A stretch of DNA of 64,000 bases, from the NCBI GenBank assembly GCA_017508045.1, contig JAFVZT010000031.1, forward strand, positions 72,305-136,304. The letters are read 5' to 3'. Positions within the stretch are counted from its first letter, which is position 1, and each line of letters begins with the position of its first letter. The DNA is from Oscillospiraceae bacterium. GTDB lineage: Bacteria > Bacillota > Clostridia > Oscillospirales > Oscillospiraceae. A program made the translations under genes and the position numbers. The notes under the pieces were generated by a model that was given only the letters and a program-made list of their open reading frames with translations, did not search any database and was not told the DNA's origin. Positions 35,519 through 44,658 of the stretch are shown here, piece by piece.

Positions 35519-35979
35519 ACTTTTACCTCAGAGTCCAATCCACGTACAAAAGAACCGAGAATACCGTTTATAAATGCACCAGCATCATCACCGTCGTATA
35601 GCTTAGCAATACGAACTGCTTCAGAAACAGCCACACCGGTAGGGATATCTTCAACATAAAGTATCTCAAAAATGGCAAGTTGCATAATTGTGCGTGCCAG
35701 CCTGGAGATGCGATTAACATCCCAGTCGATAGAATATTTTTGAATATATCCGTTTAACTCATCAAGGCGATTGGAAACACCGTCAACAACAAGGTCGATA
35801 TAAGCCCGTTGGACATTATTGGGACGATCTGCATAAACATGATTCTCAGCAGATAATAAGGAATAATATTCCTTGTTCAAGCGGGTTTCAATTACCTGCT
35901 GAGGCTCTTCCTTTGTAAATTCCCGTCCATAAATTAAATGTACTGCCAGTTCTCTGGCGTTCGCTCTTGTCATGGCCAT
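35515..35979 (-). CDS. nusB: Transcription antitermination factor NusB
   Basis: A 154-residue helical RNA-binding protein that joins S10 and boxA RNA in rRNA antitermination. The N-terminus ANARELAVHLIYGREF and the C-terminal conserved stretch RTIMQLAIFEILYVEDIPTG, then VAVSEAVRIAKLYDGDDAGAFINGILG, are the NusB signature. It lies 3 bp downstream of asp23, a typical Clostridia arrangement. Confidence 0.94.
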   Translation of the reverse strand: MAMTRANARELAVHLIYGREFTKEEPQQVIETRLNKEYYSLLSAENHVYADRPNNVQRAYIDLVVDGVSNRLDELNGYIQKYSIDWDVNRISRLARTIMQLAIFEILYVEDIPTGVAVSEAVRIAKLYDGDDAGAFINGILGSFVRGLDSEVKV

Positions 35980-35982
35980 ACC

Positions 35983-36351
35983 TTATTGACGGATAATACC
36001 GCAGACGTTAACATTCACAACGCAAACTTTGACATTGGCTGTTGATTCGACAGCAGCGGTAACAGCATTTTGAACAGACTTAGCAATCGTAACAACATTC
36101 TGTCCGTAGCCAACATTAATGTTGCAGTCAATGCTTAACGCATTATCCTGACCGATGGTAATTTTCATACCCTTACCCCAGTTTTTCTTGCCAATCATAT
36201 CAGCAATATCGGCACCGGGCTTTACGCTTAAACCGACAACACCTTCGATATCACGAATAGCGTTTGCAACAATTGCAGCAATAACATCCTCGGAAATAAG
36301 AACATTTCCGTTCTCCTGCAGCTGCGTAACGTACTGTTTCGTATCGGCCAT
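35983..36351 (-). CDS. Asp23/Gls24 family envelope stress protein (YqhY-like)
   Basis: A 122-residue protein with the Asp23 pattern: NGNVLISEDVIAAIVANAIRDIEGVVGLS and a C-terminal repeat VQNAVTAAVESTANVKVCVVNVNVCGI. Members upstream of nusB in Firmicutes (YqhY) influence lipid synthesis or envelope stress. ATG 36351 has AGGAGG 7 bp upstream. It is first in the asp23-nusB-tsaD-like-xseA-xseB-ispA operon. Confidence 0.9.
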   Translation of the reverse strand: MADTKQYVTQLQENGNVLISEDVIAAIVANAIRDIEGVVGLSVKPGADIADMIGKKNWGKGMKITIGQDNALSIDCNINVGYGQNVVTIAKSVQNAVTAAVESTANVKVCVVNVNVCGIIRQ

Positions 36352-36401
36352 TGGAATACCTCCTGAATTTATCAACATATGTAATACGGATTCTTTTGTC
36401 T

Positions 36402-36429
36402 ATTGTACCACAAATCCTAAAAATTACAA
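36402..36429 (-). promoter_or_regulatory. sigmaA promoter for the asp23-nusB-xse-ispA operon
   Basis: On the minus strand, TTGTAA (36429-36424) and TACAAT (36407-36402) are spaced by 16 bp, about 50 bp upstream of the asp23 start. Confidence 0.6.
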
Positions 36430-36447
36430 CTGTTTTCTATAGTTTTT

Positions 36448-36479
36448 TTAACCCCAAAGGCATTTGCCCTTGGGGTTAA
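36448..36479. terminator. Hairpin downstream of spoIIIAH
   Basis: A 14 bp stem with one mismatch (36448-36461 with 36466-36479) lies 3 bp after the spoIIIAH stop. It lacks a free U-run on the minus strand, so terminator activity is likely but not typical. Confidence 0.5.
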
Positions 36480-36481
36480 AA

Positions 36482-37030
36482 TCACAAAACCTCGACCACG
36501 CGTATATCTTCCATTGTAAATTTGGACTGGGTCATAACAATATCTGCAATTACTGCCACATCCGTTTGCTTCAAACCGTCTTTTGGAGATGCTACCGCTA
36601 CGGATATTCCCTCATCACTTATGTATGCAACACAGTCGGTATATCCCTTGGCGATAATCAGGCTTTCAATTTGTGCTTCACACAGGGCGGATTGGACAAG
36701 CTCTTCCAGCTGCGCATTGGTTTGTGCATTTTTATCGCTGTCTCCATAGGCCATAGCTTCCTGAAGTAAGCCGACAGCGCTATCCCGCGCTTCCTGTCTG
36801 GACAAGCGAACGGCGGCAAAGTAATCAATAATTGTGTTGTTTGTGTCGACCGGCAGAGTACTGCCATCGTTCATTACCAACATATCCGATGATAATATCT
36901 TACTCTCATCCAGCGTATCGGTCAGATTTGCGGTTGCCTGATCCTCAGTATAAAGCCAATTGACATAAATGCCTGCGCATACTGTCACAAGAACAGCGGC
37001 AGCAACCACATTCTTCTTCCAAGTTTTCAT
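36482..37030 (-). CDS. spoIIIAH: Stage III sporulation protein SpoIIIAH
   Basis: A 182-residue membrane-anchored protein with one N-terminal helix (KKNVVAAAVLVTVCAGIYVNWLY) and a YscJ/FliF-like ring-building domain (~75-182). It sits in the mother-cell membrane and binds forespore SpoIIQ across the intermembrane space to form the feeding-tube channel. ATG 37030 with GGAGG 9 bp upstream is chosen. Last gene of the spoIIIA operon. Confidence 0.88.
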   Translation of the reverse strand: MKTWKKNVVAAAVLVTVCAGIYVNWLYTEDQATANLTDTLDESKILSSDMLVMNDGSTLPVDTNNTIIDYFAAVRLSRQEARDSAVGLLQEAMAYGDSDKNAQTNAQLEELVQSALCEAQIESLIIAKGYTDCVAYISDEGISVAVASPKDGLKQTDVAVIADIVMTQSKFTMEDIRVVEVL

Positions 37031-37044
37031 AAAAATGCCTCCAA

Positions 37045-37548
37045 TCATTTCATTTTCAATACAGATATTTGATTTGCGCCCAGTCCGGTAATTTTTGATA
37101 CGGCATCTACAATCGCCAGCTGTACCACCGGGTTATCACCGCCCTGACACACAATTATTGCACCCTTGTAGATGGCAGGATTTACCTGTTTGATTAATCC
37201 CGTCTCATTTCGTTGTGCGTCGGTAATAGTAACAGTGTTTGTCTTAAAGCTCTCAGCATCATTGTTGCTTGTTGCATCCTCATTGGTTTGGTAGAAGGTC
37301 TCCTCCCCTTCCGCTATTGTTAACATTACTTTTACATTACCTGCTCCCGATACGTTGCTTAATATTTTTTCAAGGCGTTCCTCCAATGATGGCTCAGCAG
37401 CCTTTGAAGAATAATCCTGAATATTTGTGCTTGTCGCCTTTGTATCGGGCATCAGCATCAGTACCAAGCCTATTGTTAGGATGATTATAACATACTTATA
37501 TTTTTTTAAAAAAGGCTGTATTTTTTTCGTAAGCGCTTTTATCTCCAC
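37045..37548 (-). CDS. spoIIIAG: Stage III sporulation protein SpoIIIAG
   Basis: A 167-residue protein with one N-terminal membrane helix (YVIIILTIGLVLMLMPD) and a secretin-like ring domain that forms a large oligomeric pore in Bacillus. The family patterns LEKILSNVSGAGNVKVMLTI and YKGAIIVCQGGDNP are present. It overlaps spoIIIAF by 10 bp. Confidence 0.92.
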   Translation of the reverse strand: MEIKALTKKIQPFLKKYKYVIIILTIGLVLMLMPDTKATSTNIQDYSSKAAEPSLEERLEKILSNVSGAGNVKVMLTIAEGEETFYQTNEDATSNNDAESFKTNTVTITDAQRNETGLIKQVNPAIYKGAIIVCQGGDNPVVQLAIVDAVSKITGLGANQISVLKMK

Positions 37549-38012
37549 ACTTGCTTCTCCTTTGGAATACCAAGGTCATTGGCTATTATACTTTCCAGCG
37601 TTTTCTTTGCATAAGGCGAACTATCACCGACAATCGCAACGGATACGGGAACAAACGGCGATGTTTCCGAAACCGAAACATCAACAGAAATATCCATTTC
37701 CAACAACGACGCTTTGTCCAATATATATGCCTGCGTTTCCTGCTTTATGATAGCAACTGTTGACTGAATTGCAAATTGCTCACCATCATATACCGCAGAA
37801 TTTGCATTGGTGTCGATGTCTGTGTACCAATCTGTCAGCTTGTCTATTTGTATCCGTCCCAGCGGTGCAATCACGGTTATTGCTAAAAATATTCCTGTAA
37901 GCATCTTAATTACCGATGCACTTGTTTTGCTGTAGTTTGCAAATTTAATGGCCGCACTACACGCAATTCCGGCACAAACTACAGACAGAATATATTGTCT
38001 GATATCCTCCAT
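37539..38012 (-). CDS. spoIIIAF: Stage III sporulation protein SpoIIIAF
   Basis: A 157-residue protein with two N-terminal membrane helices (YILSVVCAGIACSAAIKFA and MLTGIFLAITVIAPL) and a small extracytoplasmic domain. Part of the mother-cell channel. ATG 38012 shares its A with the TAA stop of spoIIIAE; longer starts overlap that gene. Confidence 0.9.
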   Translation of the reverse strand: MEDIRQYILSVVCAGIACSAAIKFANYSKTSASVIKMLTGIFLAITVIAPLGRIQIDKLTDWYTDIDTNANSAVYDGEQFAIQSTVAIIKQETQAYILDKASLLEMDISVDVSVSETSPFVPVSVAIVGDSSPYAKKTLESIIANDLGIPKEKQVWR

Positions 38013-39052
38013 TATGTCACGCCCTTCATAATACAAACAGTGCTGATTAAGTGAATTAAACATACCGTTCCGGTCATACCTAGAAGAAAGCCCATTACTG
38101 ATGTAAAATCGTCAATTATTTTAACTTGTTTATTTGTACCGATGGTACTGCAAACAGCGCCTGAGATTTTTAAGAGAAGGTATTGCATTCCAATTTGAAG
38201 AAACGGACCGATACAAAGCGCAATAATAGCCAATAGCCCGTATACTCCAACAGCATTTTTCATAACGCCGGCACTGATTAAAATTGTTTCAGAGGCATCG
38301 GAAATTATATTGCCGATCACCGGAACAAGCCCGGATAATGCGAGCTTTGCAGCTTTTACAGAAACGGCATCAGCTGTTCCGCTAATTACACCGGTAATTC
38401 CAATATATCCGGTAAATAAATACACCGCAATCTTTAATGACCACGTCATCAACCATTTGATAAAATCACGGATTCTTTCAATCAACTCCTCGCCGATTGC
38501 GCTGTGTACAATGCTAAGTACGATGTATATGTATACCATCGGTATAATTAGCCTCGTGATTGCTGAAGAAAGGAGAGTATTAAACAGTACAGTGCCTGTA
38601 TACAATGCCGCTGACGTTGTTATTGCCCCCTCAGCTGCCATTGCAGATGTCATTACCGGTAGCAGAAGCTTTGCATATTCACTGATTTGCTGTATTGTAG
38701 AAACGCCTAAACGGATTAATAAATTAGAAGACTGCATTAGCAATATACTTACAGATATGGTGCCAACCAGTTCAACTGTCTGTTTTCCGGCTCCGTTAAA
38801 GCTGCTGGCAACGGATATTATAAGAACGATCCCAATCAAGGATACGCATGTTTTTATGGCCGCTGAAAAATTTGGTTGTAATTTTGCGATGGCATTTTTA
38901 ATGATGTACCACAAATCTGCTGAAAATGTTGACTGTTCATCGGGCATAAGCTCCTGAGCATCGGAGGGTGCCGATGGAGCAACAAATTCCATAGCCGACA
39001 CTGTTGTACTAAATAAGCATAACACACATAAAAGTATGATTACTTTTCTCAT
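38012..39052 (-). CDS. spoIIIAE: Stage III sporulation protein SpoIIIAE
   Basis: A 346-residue polytopic protein with a predicted signal sequence (VIILLCVLCLFSTTVSA) and about seven helices. Family stretches such as LLPVMTSAMAAEGAITTSAALY and LSGLVPVIGNIISDASETIL are visible. It is the predicted transmembrane export component of the channel. It overlaps spoIIIAD by 4 bp. Confidence 0.93.
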   Translation of the reverse strand: MRKVIILLCVLCLFSTTVSAMEFVAPSAPSDAQELMPDEQSTFSADLWYIIKNAIAKLQPNFSAAIKTCVSLIGIVLIISVASSFNGAGKQTVELVGTISVSILLMQSSNLLIRLGVSTIQQISEYAKLLLPVMTSAMAAEGAITTSAALYTGTVLFNTLLSSAITRLIIPMVYIYIVLSIVHSAIGEELIERIRDFIKWLMTWSLKIAVYLFTGYIGITGVISGTADAVSVKAAKLALSGLVPVIGNIISDASETILISAGVMKNAVGVYGLLAIIALCIGPFLQIGMQYLLLKISGAVCSTIGTNKQVKIIDDFTSVMGFLLGMTGTVCLIHLISTVCIMKGVT

Positions 39053-39444
39053 ATGGATACCAAAATTTCCTCTACAAGTTCAATTAGGTTATGAAATAGC
39101 GGCAAGGATAACCAAAGAATTACAGCTCCAGCCAGAATTTTAAGGGTTTGACCTAATGCTGCATTTCCGGCATCCGCACATACGAGACCAATGATTTCTG
39201 ACAGCAGCCCAATCCCGACAGCCTTGAGTATAATTATAAGCATTGTATCGTCAAGATTACCAATAATTTGCAAGCTGTTTATAAACGATACTACTGGCTT
39301 TAAATAGCCAATTGCTACGGCTGTCACCATGCAGCATACAGTAAGGGTTAATAATAATGAAATATCTTTTCCTTGTTTTACTAAAACAAGATATAATACC
39401 AATGCGATTAATACACCGCCTGATGCTTTTATAAATGTGTCCAT
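39049..39444 (-). CDS. spoIIIAD: Stage III sporulation protein SpoIIIAD
   Basis: A 131-residue membrane protein with four helices and the family pattern LKAVGIGLLSEIIGLVCADAGN. It resembles a duplicated SpoIIIAC. Its start shares a base with the spoIIIAC stop. Confidence 0.93.
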   Translation of the reverse strand: MDTFIKASGGVLIALVLYLVLVKQGKDISLLLTLTVCCMVTAVAIGYLKPVVSFINSLQIIGNLDDTMLIIILKAVGIGLLSEIIGLVCADAGNAALGQTLKILAGAVILWLSLPLFHNLIELVEEILVSI

Positions 39445-39638
39445 TAAAATTGAAATAAGGATTTAACCAATTCAAACAACTCGGATATTTTTTGTGCAAC
39501 AATCATCAATACAACAATTAATGCTGCCAGCGTAGTCATAGTTGCCTGCTCTTCCCGCCCGGAACGCGACAAAACTTGATTTAAGATTGACGTAATAATT
39601 CCGATTGCAGCAATTTTAAAAATAAGGTCAATGTCCAT
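39444..39638 (-). CDS. spoIIIAC: Stage III sporulation protein SpoIIIAC
   Basis: A 64-residue protein with two helices and the conserved core IGIITSILNQVLSRSGREEQA. Small channel component; normal family length. Confidence 0.94.
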   Translation of the reverse strand: MDIDLIFKIAAIGIITSILNQVLSRSGREEQATMTTLAALIVVLMIVAQKISELFELVKSLFQF

Positions 39639-39639
39639 A

Positions 39640-40152
39640 TTAAATAAACAGTATTACCAACACTGCACCTGCACAGATACCCAGTGTTTGATAGCTACGC
39701 AACTTTACCTCCTGATTTTTTGTAAAAGCGGTTAACGTTTGCTTACTTTCGATATATATTACATCTAATTCCTTTAATTGTCCTTCCAAACCAAAATTAC
39801 CCAAGGCCCTTCCCAACGATCTCATAGCAACATATGTAAGCTTTGGCAAATTTCTTGTGACCTCCAATGCGGACAGCATACAACATTCCACATCCGGTGA
39901 TATTTGATTATTCAATTCATCCGCCAGAGCTGAAAATGTGTATCTTAATACGCCCGTACATTGTAAAGCCGTTTGCGCGCATAGATCAGGAAGCGGTGTA
40001 ATGCGATATTGCATTTCACACTGCATATAAGCAATTGCTGAAATAAATTCAGCCAGGATTCTAGCCTCCCTGCGATGAGATGCAGCTTTAACGAAACCAA
40101 TGCCGCCGCATCCAAAGATAATAAATATCCCACCAAGCAATTTAAGTGTCAT
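39640..40152 (-). CDS. spoIIIAB: Stage III sporulation protein SpoIIIAB
   Basis: A 170-residue protein with terminal membrane segments and a helical cytoplasmic body (RREARILAEFISAIAYMQCEM, then LGRALGNFGLEGQLKEL). It is related to GspF-type proteins and probably couples the SpoIIIAA ATPase to the channel. It overlaps spoIIIAA by 4 bp. Confidence 0.92.
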   Translation of the reverse strand: MTLKLLGGIFIIFGCGGIGFVKAASHRREARILAEFISAIAYMQCEMQYRITPLPDLCAQTALQCTGVLRYTFSALADELNNQISPDVECCMLSALEVTRNLPKLTYVAMRSLGRALGNFGLEGQLKELDVIYIESKQTLTAFTKNQEVKLRSYQTLGICAGAVLVILFI

Positions 40153-40997
40153 ATATTCATCCTTTCAATGCACCACGACTTATCCTGATGAAGAACTACC
40201 AAATAGTCAAATAAGCCGCTTTCAACAATCGGACGATAAACAGGACGGTTTAATAAATCATAACGACTGGATGCATGAGCAGTGGCCAGGAGCTTAACGC
40301 CGCACCATCCAACGTGCAATAATGCTGTGCAATCCTCGTGTGCTGTAATTTCATCAACAGCAATAATATCCGGTCCCATACTCCGCAACATAAGATCTAT
40401 ACCATAGGCCTTTGAACAACCGCTGATGACATCCGTGTTAATTCCTATCGGAAAGCACATACTTTTGTTATATCTGGGAAATAACTCTTCCCGTTCGTCG
40501 ACAACAGATATGTTTTCCCTTCCAGCGTTGGATTTTTGACGAATTACATCCCGTAATAAGGTCGTTTTTCCGCAGCCGGGTTTGCCTATTATTAATATTG
40601 ATCCGTCCAAATCTTTAATTTTTCCGGCTATGCCCGGAAAATCTCTGGCTACACGCAAGCAAATGGAGGTGGGGACGCGAATACAGCTTATCGCCCCGTC
40701 TAAAGTTGCTGCCTCGCCGCATATTCCAAGCCGATGCCCACCCTGTGCCGTTATATATCCGTGGGTAACAGTCGTAGCTGACCACGGTGAATATCTGGAT
40801 GCAATATTGATACAAAACTGTAGATCCTCAGCCGTTACAGTTTTACTTAAGCTGATTTGCTTGTCGGATGTGACTAAAATCGGAGGTTGTCCCACCCTTA
40901 AACGCAGATTTTGTAAGGTTTCCTTTCCCTTGCTGTTTACATTTTCGCGCATCCAAATTGGCAGTAGGTTCATAAATGCTTCCCATGCGCACATCAT
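40149..40997 (-). CDS. spoIIIAA: Stage III sporulation protein SpoIIIAA (secretion-type ATPase)
   Basis: A 282-residue AAA/GspE-like ATPase that powers the mother-cell-to-forespore channel. It contains YITAQGGHRLGICGEA, Walker A IIGKPGCGKTTLLRDV, SVVDEREEL and the Walker B region IIAVDEITAHEDC, plus LLATAHASS. Several Met codons occur at the start; 40997 gives an 8 bp gap to GGGAG. First gene of the complete AA-AH operon. Confidence 0.93.
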   Translation of the reverse strand: MMCAWEAFMNLLPIWMRENVNSKGKETLQNLRLRVGQPPILVTSDKQISLSKTVTAEDLQFCINIASRYSPWSATTVTHGYITAQGGHRLGICGEAATLDGAISCIRVPTSICLRVARDFPGIAGKIKDLDGSILIIGKPGCGKTTLLRDVIRQKSNAGRENISVVDEREELFPRYNKSMCFPIGINTDVISGCSKAYGIDLMLRSMGPDIIAVDEITAHEDCTALLHVGWCGVKLLATAHASSRYDLLNRPVYRPIVESGLFDYLVVLHQDKSWCIERMNI

Positions 40998-41015
40998 ATG
41001 CATCACTCCCAGTTA

Positions 41016-41043
41016 AGCCTATGCATGTCCCAAAGACTTATGC
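41016..41043 (-). promoter_or_regulatory. Candidate sigmaE promoter for spoIIIAA
   Basis: On the minus strand, GCATAAG (41043-41037) and CATAGGCT (41023-41016) are spaced by 13 bp, close to the sigmaE pattern. It is about 20 bp upstream of the spoIIIAA start. The spoIIIA operon is sigmaE-dependent in Bacillus. Confidence 0.4.
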
Positions 41044-41073
41044 AAAAAAAGCCGGCAGCAAACGCTGCCGGCT
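41043..41073 (-). terminator. Terminator after ftsK/spoIIIE
   Basis: A perfect 10 bp GC-rich stem (AGCCGGCAGC with GCTGCCGGCT, loop 4) is followed on the minus strand by seven T residues, 13 bp past the ftsK stop. Confidence 0.9.
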
Positions 41074-41085
41074 ATAAAAATATAA

Positions 41086-43734
41086 TTATTCACAGCTATA
41101 ATCACTGTTGTCCTGGGGGATATCCTCAAAATTCATTTGAGAGGTCTGCCCGTTTCGCATAGCGTTCCATTGCTCTTTGGTTACCAAAATTGTACGTGGC
41201 TTGCTTCCCATAAATGGACCAACAATGCCTTTTTCTTCCATCTCATCAACAATACGGGCAGCCCTTGCATAGCCGAGCTTTAATCTGCGCTGCAGCATAG
41301 AAACGGAAGCCTGTCCTGTTTCCAATATCACATCAACAGCGGCAGGAAGCATTTCATCACCGTCAAGCTCTTCCGAATTTGCCTCCACAGCAGAGGAAGC
41401 GGTCTTATTGTCTGTTTGCAATGCTTTCTTCTCAATTTCTTCCATAACCTGTTGGTCATAGTTTGTAACAAATCGAGTTTTTACATAGGTTGCAACTGCC
41501 TCCACCTCAGTGTCGCTGACAAAACAACCTTGCACACGCCTTGGTTTTCCGTTCCCAATGGGAGCAAAGAGCATATCTCCCTTACCAACCAGCTTTTCCG
41601 CGCCCTGTGTGTCCAAAATGATCCGTGATTCCATAGCGGACGCAACAGCAAAAGCAATTCTTGAGGGAATGTTAGCCTTCATAAGACCGGTAATTACATC
41701 TGCTGAGGGACGTTGGGTTGCAATTACCAAGTGAATTCCGGCAGCTCGACCCATCTGCGCAATTCGGCAAATAGACTCTTCAACCTCTTTCGCAGCAACC
41801 AGCATCAAATCAGCTAACTCATCAATGATAACAACAATCTGTGGCAATTTAACGCCGTCAACCTCTTGATTTTCAATAATGCTGTTATATGACTCCATAT
41901 CCCGGACTCCTGCGTCGGACATTGCTTTATAGCGGCGCATCATTTCTGTCACAGCCCACTGCAAAGAGCCTGCAGCCTTTTTAGGGTCAGTTACCACAGG
42001 GATCAGCAGGTGTGGAATTCCGTTGTATATGCCAAGCTCAACCATTTTTGGGTCAACCATAATTAGCTTGACATCCTCGGGGCTTGCCTTATACAGCAGC
42101 GAAATGATAATCGAATTCATACATACAGACTTACCCGAGCCTGTTGTGCCTGCAATAAGCATATGAGGAAGTCTTGCAATATTACCGACAATACAGCTGC
42201 CGCCAATATCCTTGCCAACTGCGAAGGAGGACTTTGATTTCGCTTTGATAAATTCTTGGGAATCAATCACTTCCCGCAAGGAAACCATTGTAACTGCCCG
42301 GTTTGGAACCTCAATACCTACAACGGATATTTTTCCGGGAATTGCTGCAATTCTGACGCCGGTTGCTCCGAGGCTTAGTGCGATATCATCAGCGGCAGAT
42401 GTTAACTTACTTAGTTTTACGCCCTTTTCCAGTTCTACCTCATAGCGTGTTACACTGGGACCCCTCGTAACGTTAATAATATGCGCCTCAATCTTAAAGC
42501 TGGCAAGTGTCTCGTTTAAACGTCTGGAATTCTCCCGCATTTCCATTGTTCCGTCTGCCGCACTTCCGGAAGGAAGCTTGAGCAAATCAATTGGCGGGAA
42601 GCAATATACAGGTGCATCCACTTTATCGGATTCCGCAATTTCCAAAGCAACAGCCGCAGCAGATTCTTCAGCATCTTTTGCAGTAACTTTCTGCTTTGCG
42701 GTTGCTGCCTTCGCATCGTCCGCATTTGCGTCCTGTAACACATCATCCAGAACAAGCGGGGGCATTTCCTTAGAAACCACATTGGATGTCTTTGCATGAA
42801 CGGGGATAATTTCCGGCTCCGGCTGTTGCGGGCTAACTGCCTTAGTTTCACCGGCGGCAGTAACAGGCTTTGCAACATCCTTATCAATTTGGCGCATTAT
42901 TTCACTGAGTCTGCCCTTATCTTGCGGCTCAGGATTTACCTCGGTACCTTGAATGTTCTCCGGGAAAACATCGAGATCATCTTGCGCGCTTGCTTGCCGA
43001 CGGCGTTCCAAATTCTCAATATGCTTATTGGCTATGTGGTTAACTAAGACAGCGGCAGGCTCCTGTCTCGGCTCCTGCTTTTCTTCAAAATTTGGACGAG
43101 GACGTTCTTTAATCGCGCGTATAATACTGGGGATGGTTATCTGCATACCGCCCAAGAGTGTCAGAAGTGCTGCAGCAATTAAAACAATATAAGAAATAAT
43201 CGGACCGCAAAGAAGTCTAATCAGCATTGCAAGACCGCCGCCAAGCAAGCCGGCGCTGGTACCATCTATGCCGCCTATGTATAGCTCAGACAGCAGTGCT
43301 AAAGGCTCGGAAGGATTTTGAAACTCGTGAAACGGGTGTGCAATGCAGCTGGACAACAGCAAAAAACATACCAGACAAACGGTCCTCATACGTATCGGTC
43401 TGCCGGCACTAAAGGCGTGAATGATAAACAAATACAATAAGACAGGAATTGCGACTGCAAATCCGACTTTGCCGAGAGTTCCGTATATTAAATTACTTAA
43501 AATCGCCACAAAGAAGCCTTCCGGCAGAAAAAAAGCAACAAGAAAAATTAGAAATAAGATCAAACAGACAGCGGAACTTATAAGCCGAATAGGAATCTGT
43601 GTTTTGTTTTCAGATTTTTTGTCGGTGTTCTGCGTGTGTTTCTTTGTTGCAGTTTTCCTTTCGGCGTTCTTTTTGCCAGACTTTGCATTAGCTGCAGCCT
43701 TTTCTGCTTGAGTTTTGTGAATCTTATTCGCCAT
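41086..43734 (-). CDS. spoIIIE: DNA translocase FtsK/SpoIIIE
   Basis: An 882-residue hexameric DNA pump for chromosome segregation at division and into the forespore. A Lys-rich N-terminus is followed by about four to five membrane helices (~50-210) and an acidic linker (~215-380). The motor domain has the alpha part (NETLASFKIEAHIINVTRGPS), Walker A GTTGSGKSVCMN near 535 and Walker B VVIIDELADLM. The gamma winged helix that reads SRS sequences is at the C-terminus (GQASVSMLQRRLKLGYARAA). In this spore former it is most likely SpoIIIE; the tepA gene nearby fits that locus. Confidence 0.94.
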   Translation of the reverse strand: MANKIHKTQAEKAAANAKSGKKNAERKTATKKHTQNTDKKSENKTQIPIRLISSAVCLILFLIFLVAFFLPEGFFVAILSNLIYGTLGKVGFAVAIPVLLYLFIIHAFSAGRPIRMRTVCLVCFLLLSSCIAHPFHEFQNPSEPLALLSELYIGGIDGTSAGLLGGGLAMLIRLLCGPIISYIVLIAAALLTLLGGMQITIPSIIRAIKERPRPNFEEKQEPRQEPAAVLVNHIANKHIENLERRRQASAQDDLDVFPENIQGTEVNPEPQDKGRLSEIMRQIDKDVAKPVTAAGETKAVSPQQPEPEIIPVHAKTSNVVSKEMPPLVLDDVLQDANADDAKAATAKQKVTAKDAEESAAAVALEIAESDKVDAPVYCFPPIDLLKLPSGSAADGTMEMRENSRRLNETLASFKIEAHIINVTRGPSVTRYEVELEKGVKLSKLTSAADDIALSLGATGVRIAAIPGKISVVGIEVPNRAVTMVSLREVIDSQEFIKAKSKSSFAVGKDIGGSCIVGNIARLPHMLIAGTTGSGKSVCMNSIIISLLYKASPEDVKLIMVDPKMVELGIYNGIPHLLIPVVTDPKKAAGSLQWAVTEMMRRYKAMSDAGVRDMESYNSIIENQEVDGVKLPQIVVIIDELADLMLVAAKEVEESICRIAQMGRAAGIHLVIATQRPSADVITGLMKANIPSRIAFAVASAMESRIILDTQGAEKLVGKGDMLFAPIGNGKPRRVQGCFVSDTEVEAVATYVKTRFVTNYDQQVMEEIEKKALQTDNKTASSAVEANSEELDGDEMLPAAVDVILETGQASVSMLQRRLKLGYARAARIVDEMEEKGIVGPFMGSKPRTILVTKEQWNAMRNGQTSQMNFEDIPQDNSDYSCE

Positions 43735-43743
43735 AAGTACCTC

Positions 43744-44586
43744 CTAAATCACAAAAAGATACAATAAGAAATAGAGCAATGCTGCGCCCCAGGAATAATA
43801 CATAAATATAGATAATCCACTATTGAGTGTCAAAAATTTAATTATTAAAACACTTGTATAACCACCTAAATAGGCAAATATCATACTAAGTAAATAAGAA
43901 GGAATATTACTCCAAATATTGATTGTTCCCAAGACGGGTATAATTCGAAATATATCAATGAACAGCAACGCAAAAAGAGCAGGAATACTTAGCAACAACG
44001 CCCAATTCATTGCATGCTTCTTGTCTGCACCTTTTGCGACACTAACAGAAGTCATACAAGCAATACGAGATATGCCGGAAAAAGCAGACACAGACGCAGA
44101 AAGTCCAATAACTATACTGTCCCAATAAGTCATTAAACGCACATCCTTATTCCCCTGTATCATTCGCTGGGGTAAGAATAAAATTAACCCATTAATTAGT
44201 AGAAAGAAGGAAATTGCGAGCAGGCTGCTTCCGATCAGATCTGAAACATATGTAAATACCAACAAACCAACAAGTAACGGTATAGAAGCATTTTTAATGA
44301 ATCGAAAATCCAGGGATGCTTTTGATGGATAATAATTGCGACTGCGGTTATAGTTTTTAGCCCTACGTTCGCGCTGTATCTGTTCAAAAAATGGCCGCGT
44401 GGCAGTATAAAGGGATATCAAAACCGCAATATGAATCAGAAAATCACGAACAACATCACGTCCGTCTGCTCCAAATAAAACTTGTAATATTTCCTGATGT
44501 GCATGGGATGAGATGGGTATAAACTCTGATAGACCGGAAACGAAACCGTAAATGATGCTTTCAAGCCAATCCAAATTCAAACCCAT
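43744..44586 (-). CDS. Undecaprenyl-diphosphatase-like membrane protein (UppP/BacA family, diverged)
   Basis: A 280-residue protein with about eight membrane segments. SGLSEFIPISSHAHQEI corresponds to the BacA motif LQGxTEFLPISSSGH, and SGISRIACMTSVSVAKGADKK to PGTSRSGxTxxxxLxxG. The altered residues (SSHAH for SSSGH; CMTS for SGAT) make it a diverged member. UppP recycles the lipid carrier for peptidoglycan; this version may do so or act on another lipid phosphate. It lies 10 bp upstream of spoIIIE. Confidence 0.75.
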   Translation of the reverse strand: MGLNLDWLESIIYGFVSGLSEFIPISSHAHQEILQVLFGADGRDVVRDFLIHIAVLISLYTATRPFFEQIQRERRAKNYNRSRNYYPSKASLDFRFIKNASIPLLVGLLVFTYVSDLIGSSLLAISFFLLINGLILFLPQRMIQGNKDVRLMTYWDSIVIGLSASVSAFSGISRIACMTSVSVAKGADKKHAMNWALLLSIPALFALLFIDIFRIIPVLGTINIWSNIPSYLLSMIFAYLGGYTSVLIIKFLTLNSGLSIFMYYSWGAALLYFLLYLFVI

Positions 44587-44658
44587 CCCCCCTTTTAATA
44601 TAATTTTGTTTATAATAACATATCTTAAGCCAAATTTCCAGTGCGTATCATAAATTCT

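Noticed and set aside
38310..38957. A 215-codon plus-strand frame within spoIIIAE
   Set aside because: spoIIIAE is clear, and its neighbours on both sides overlap it in the same operon; the opposite frame is a shadow.
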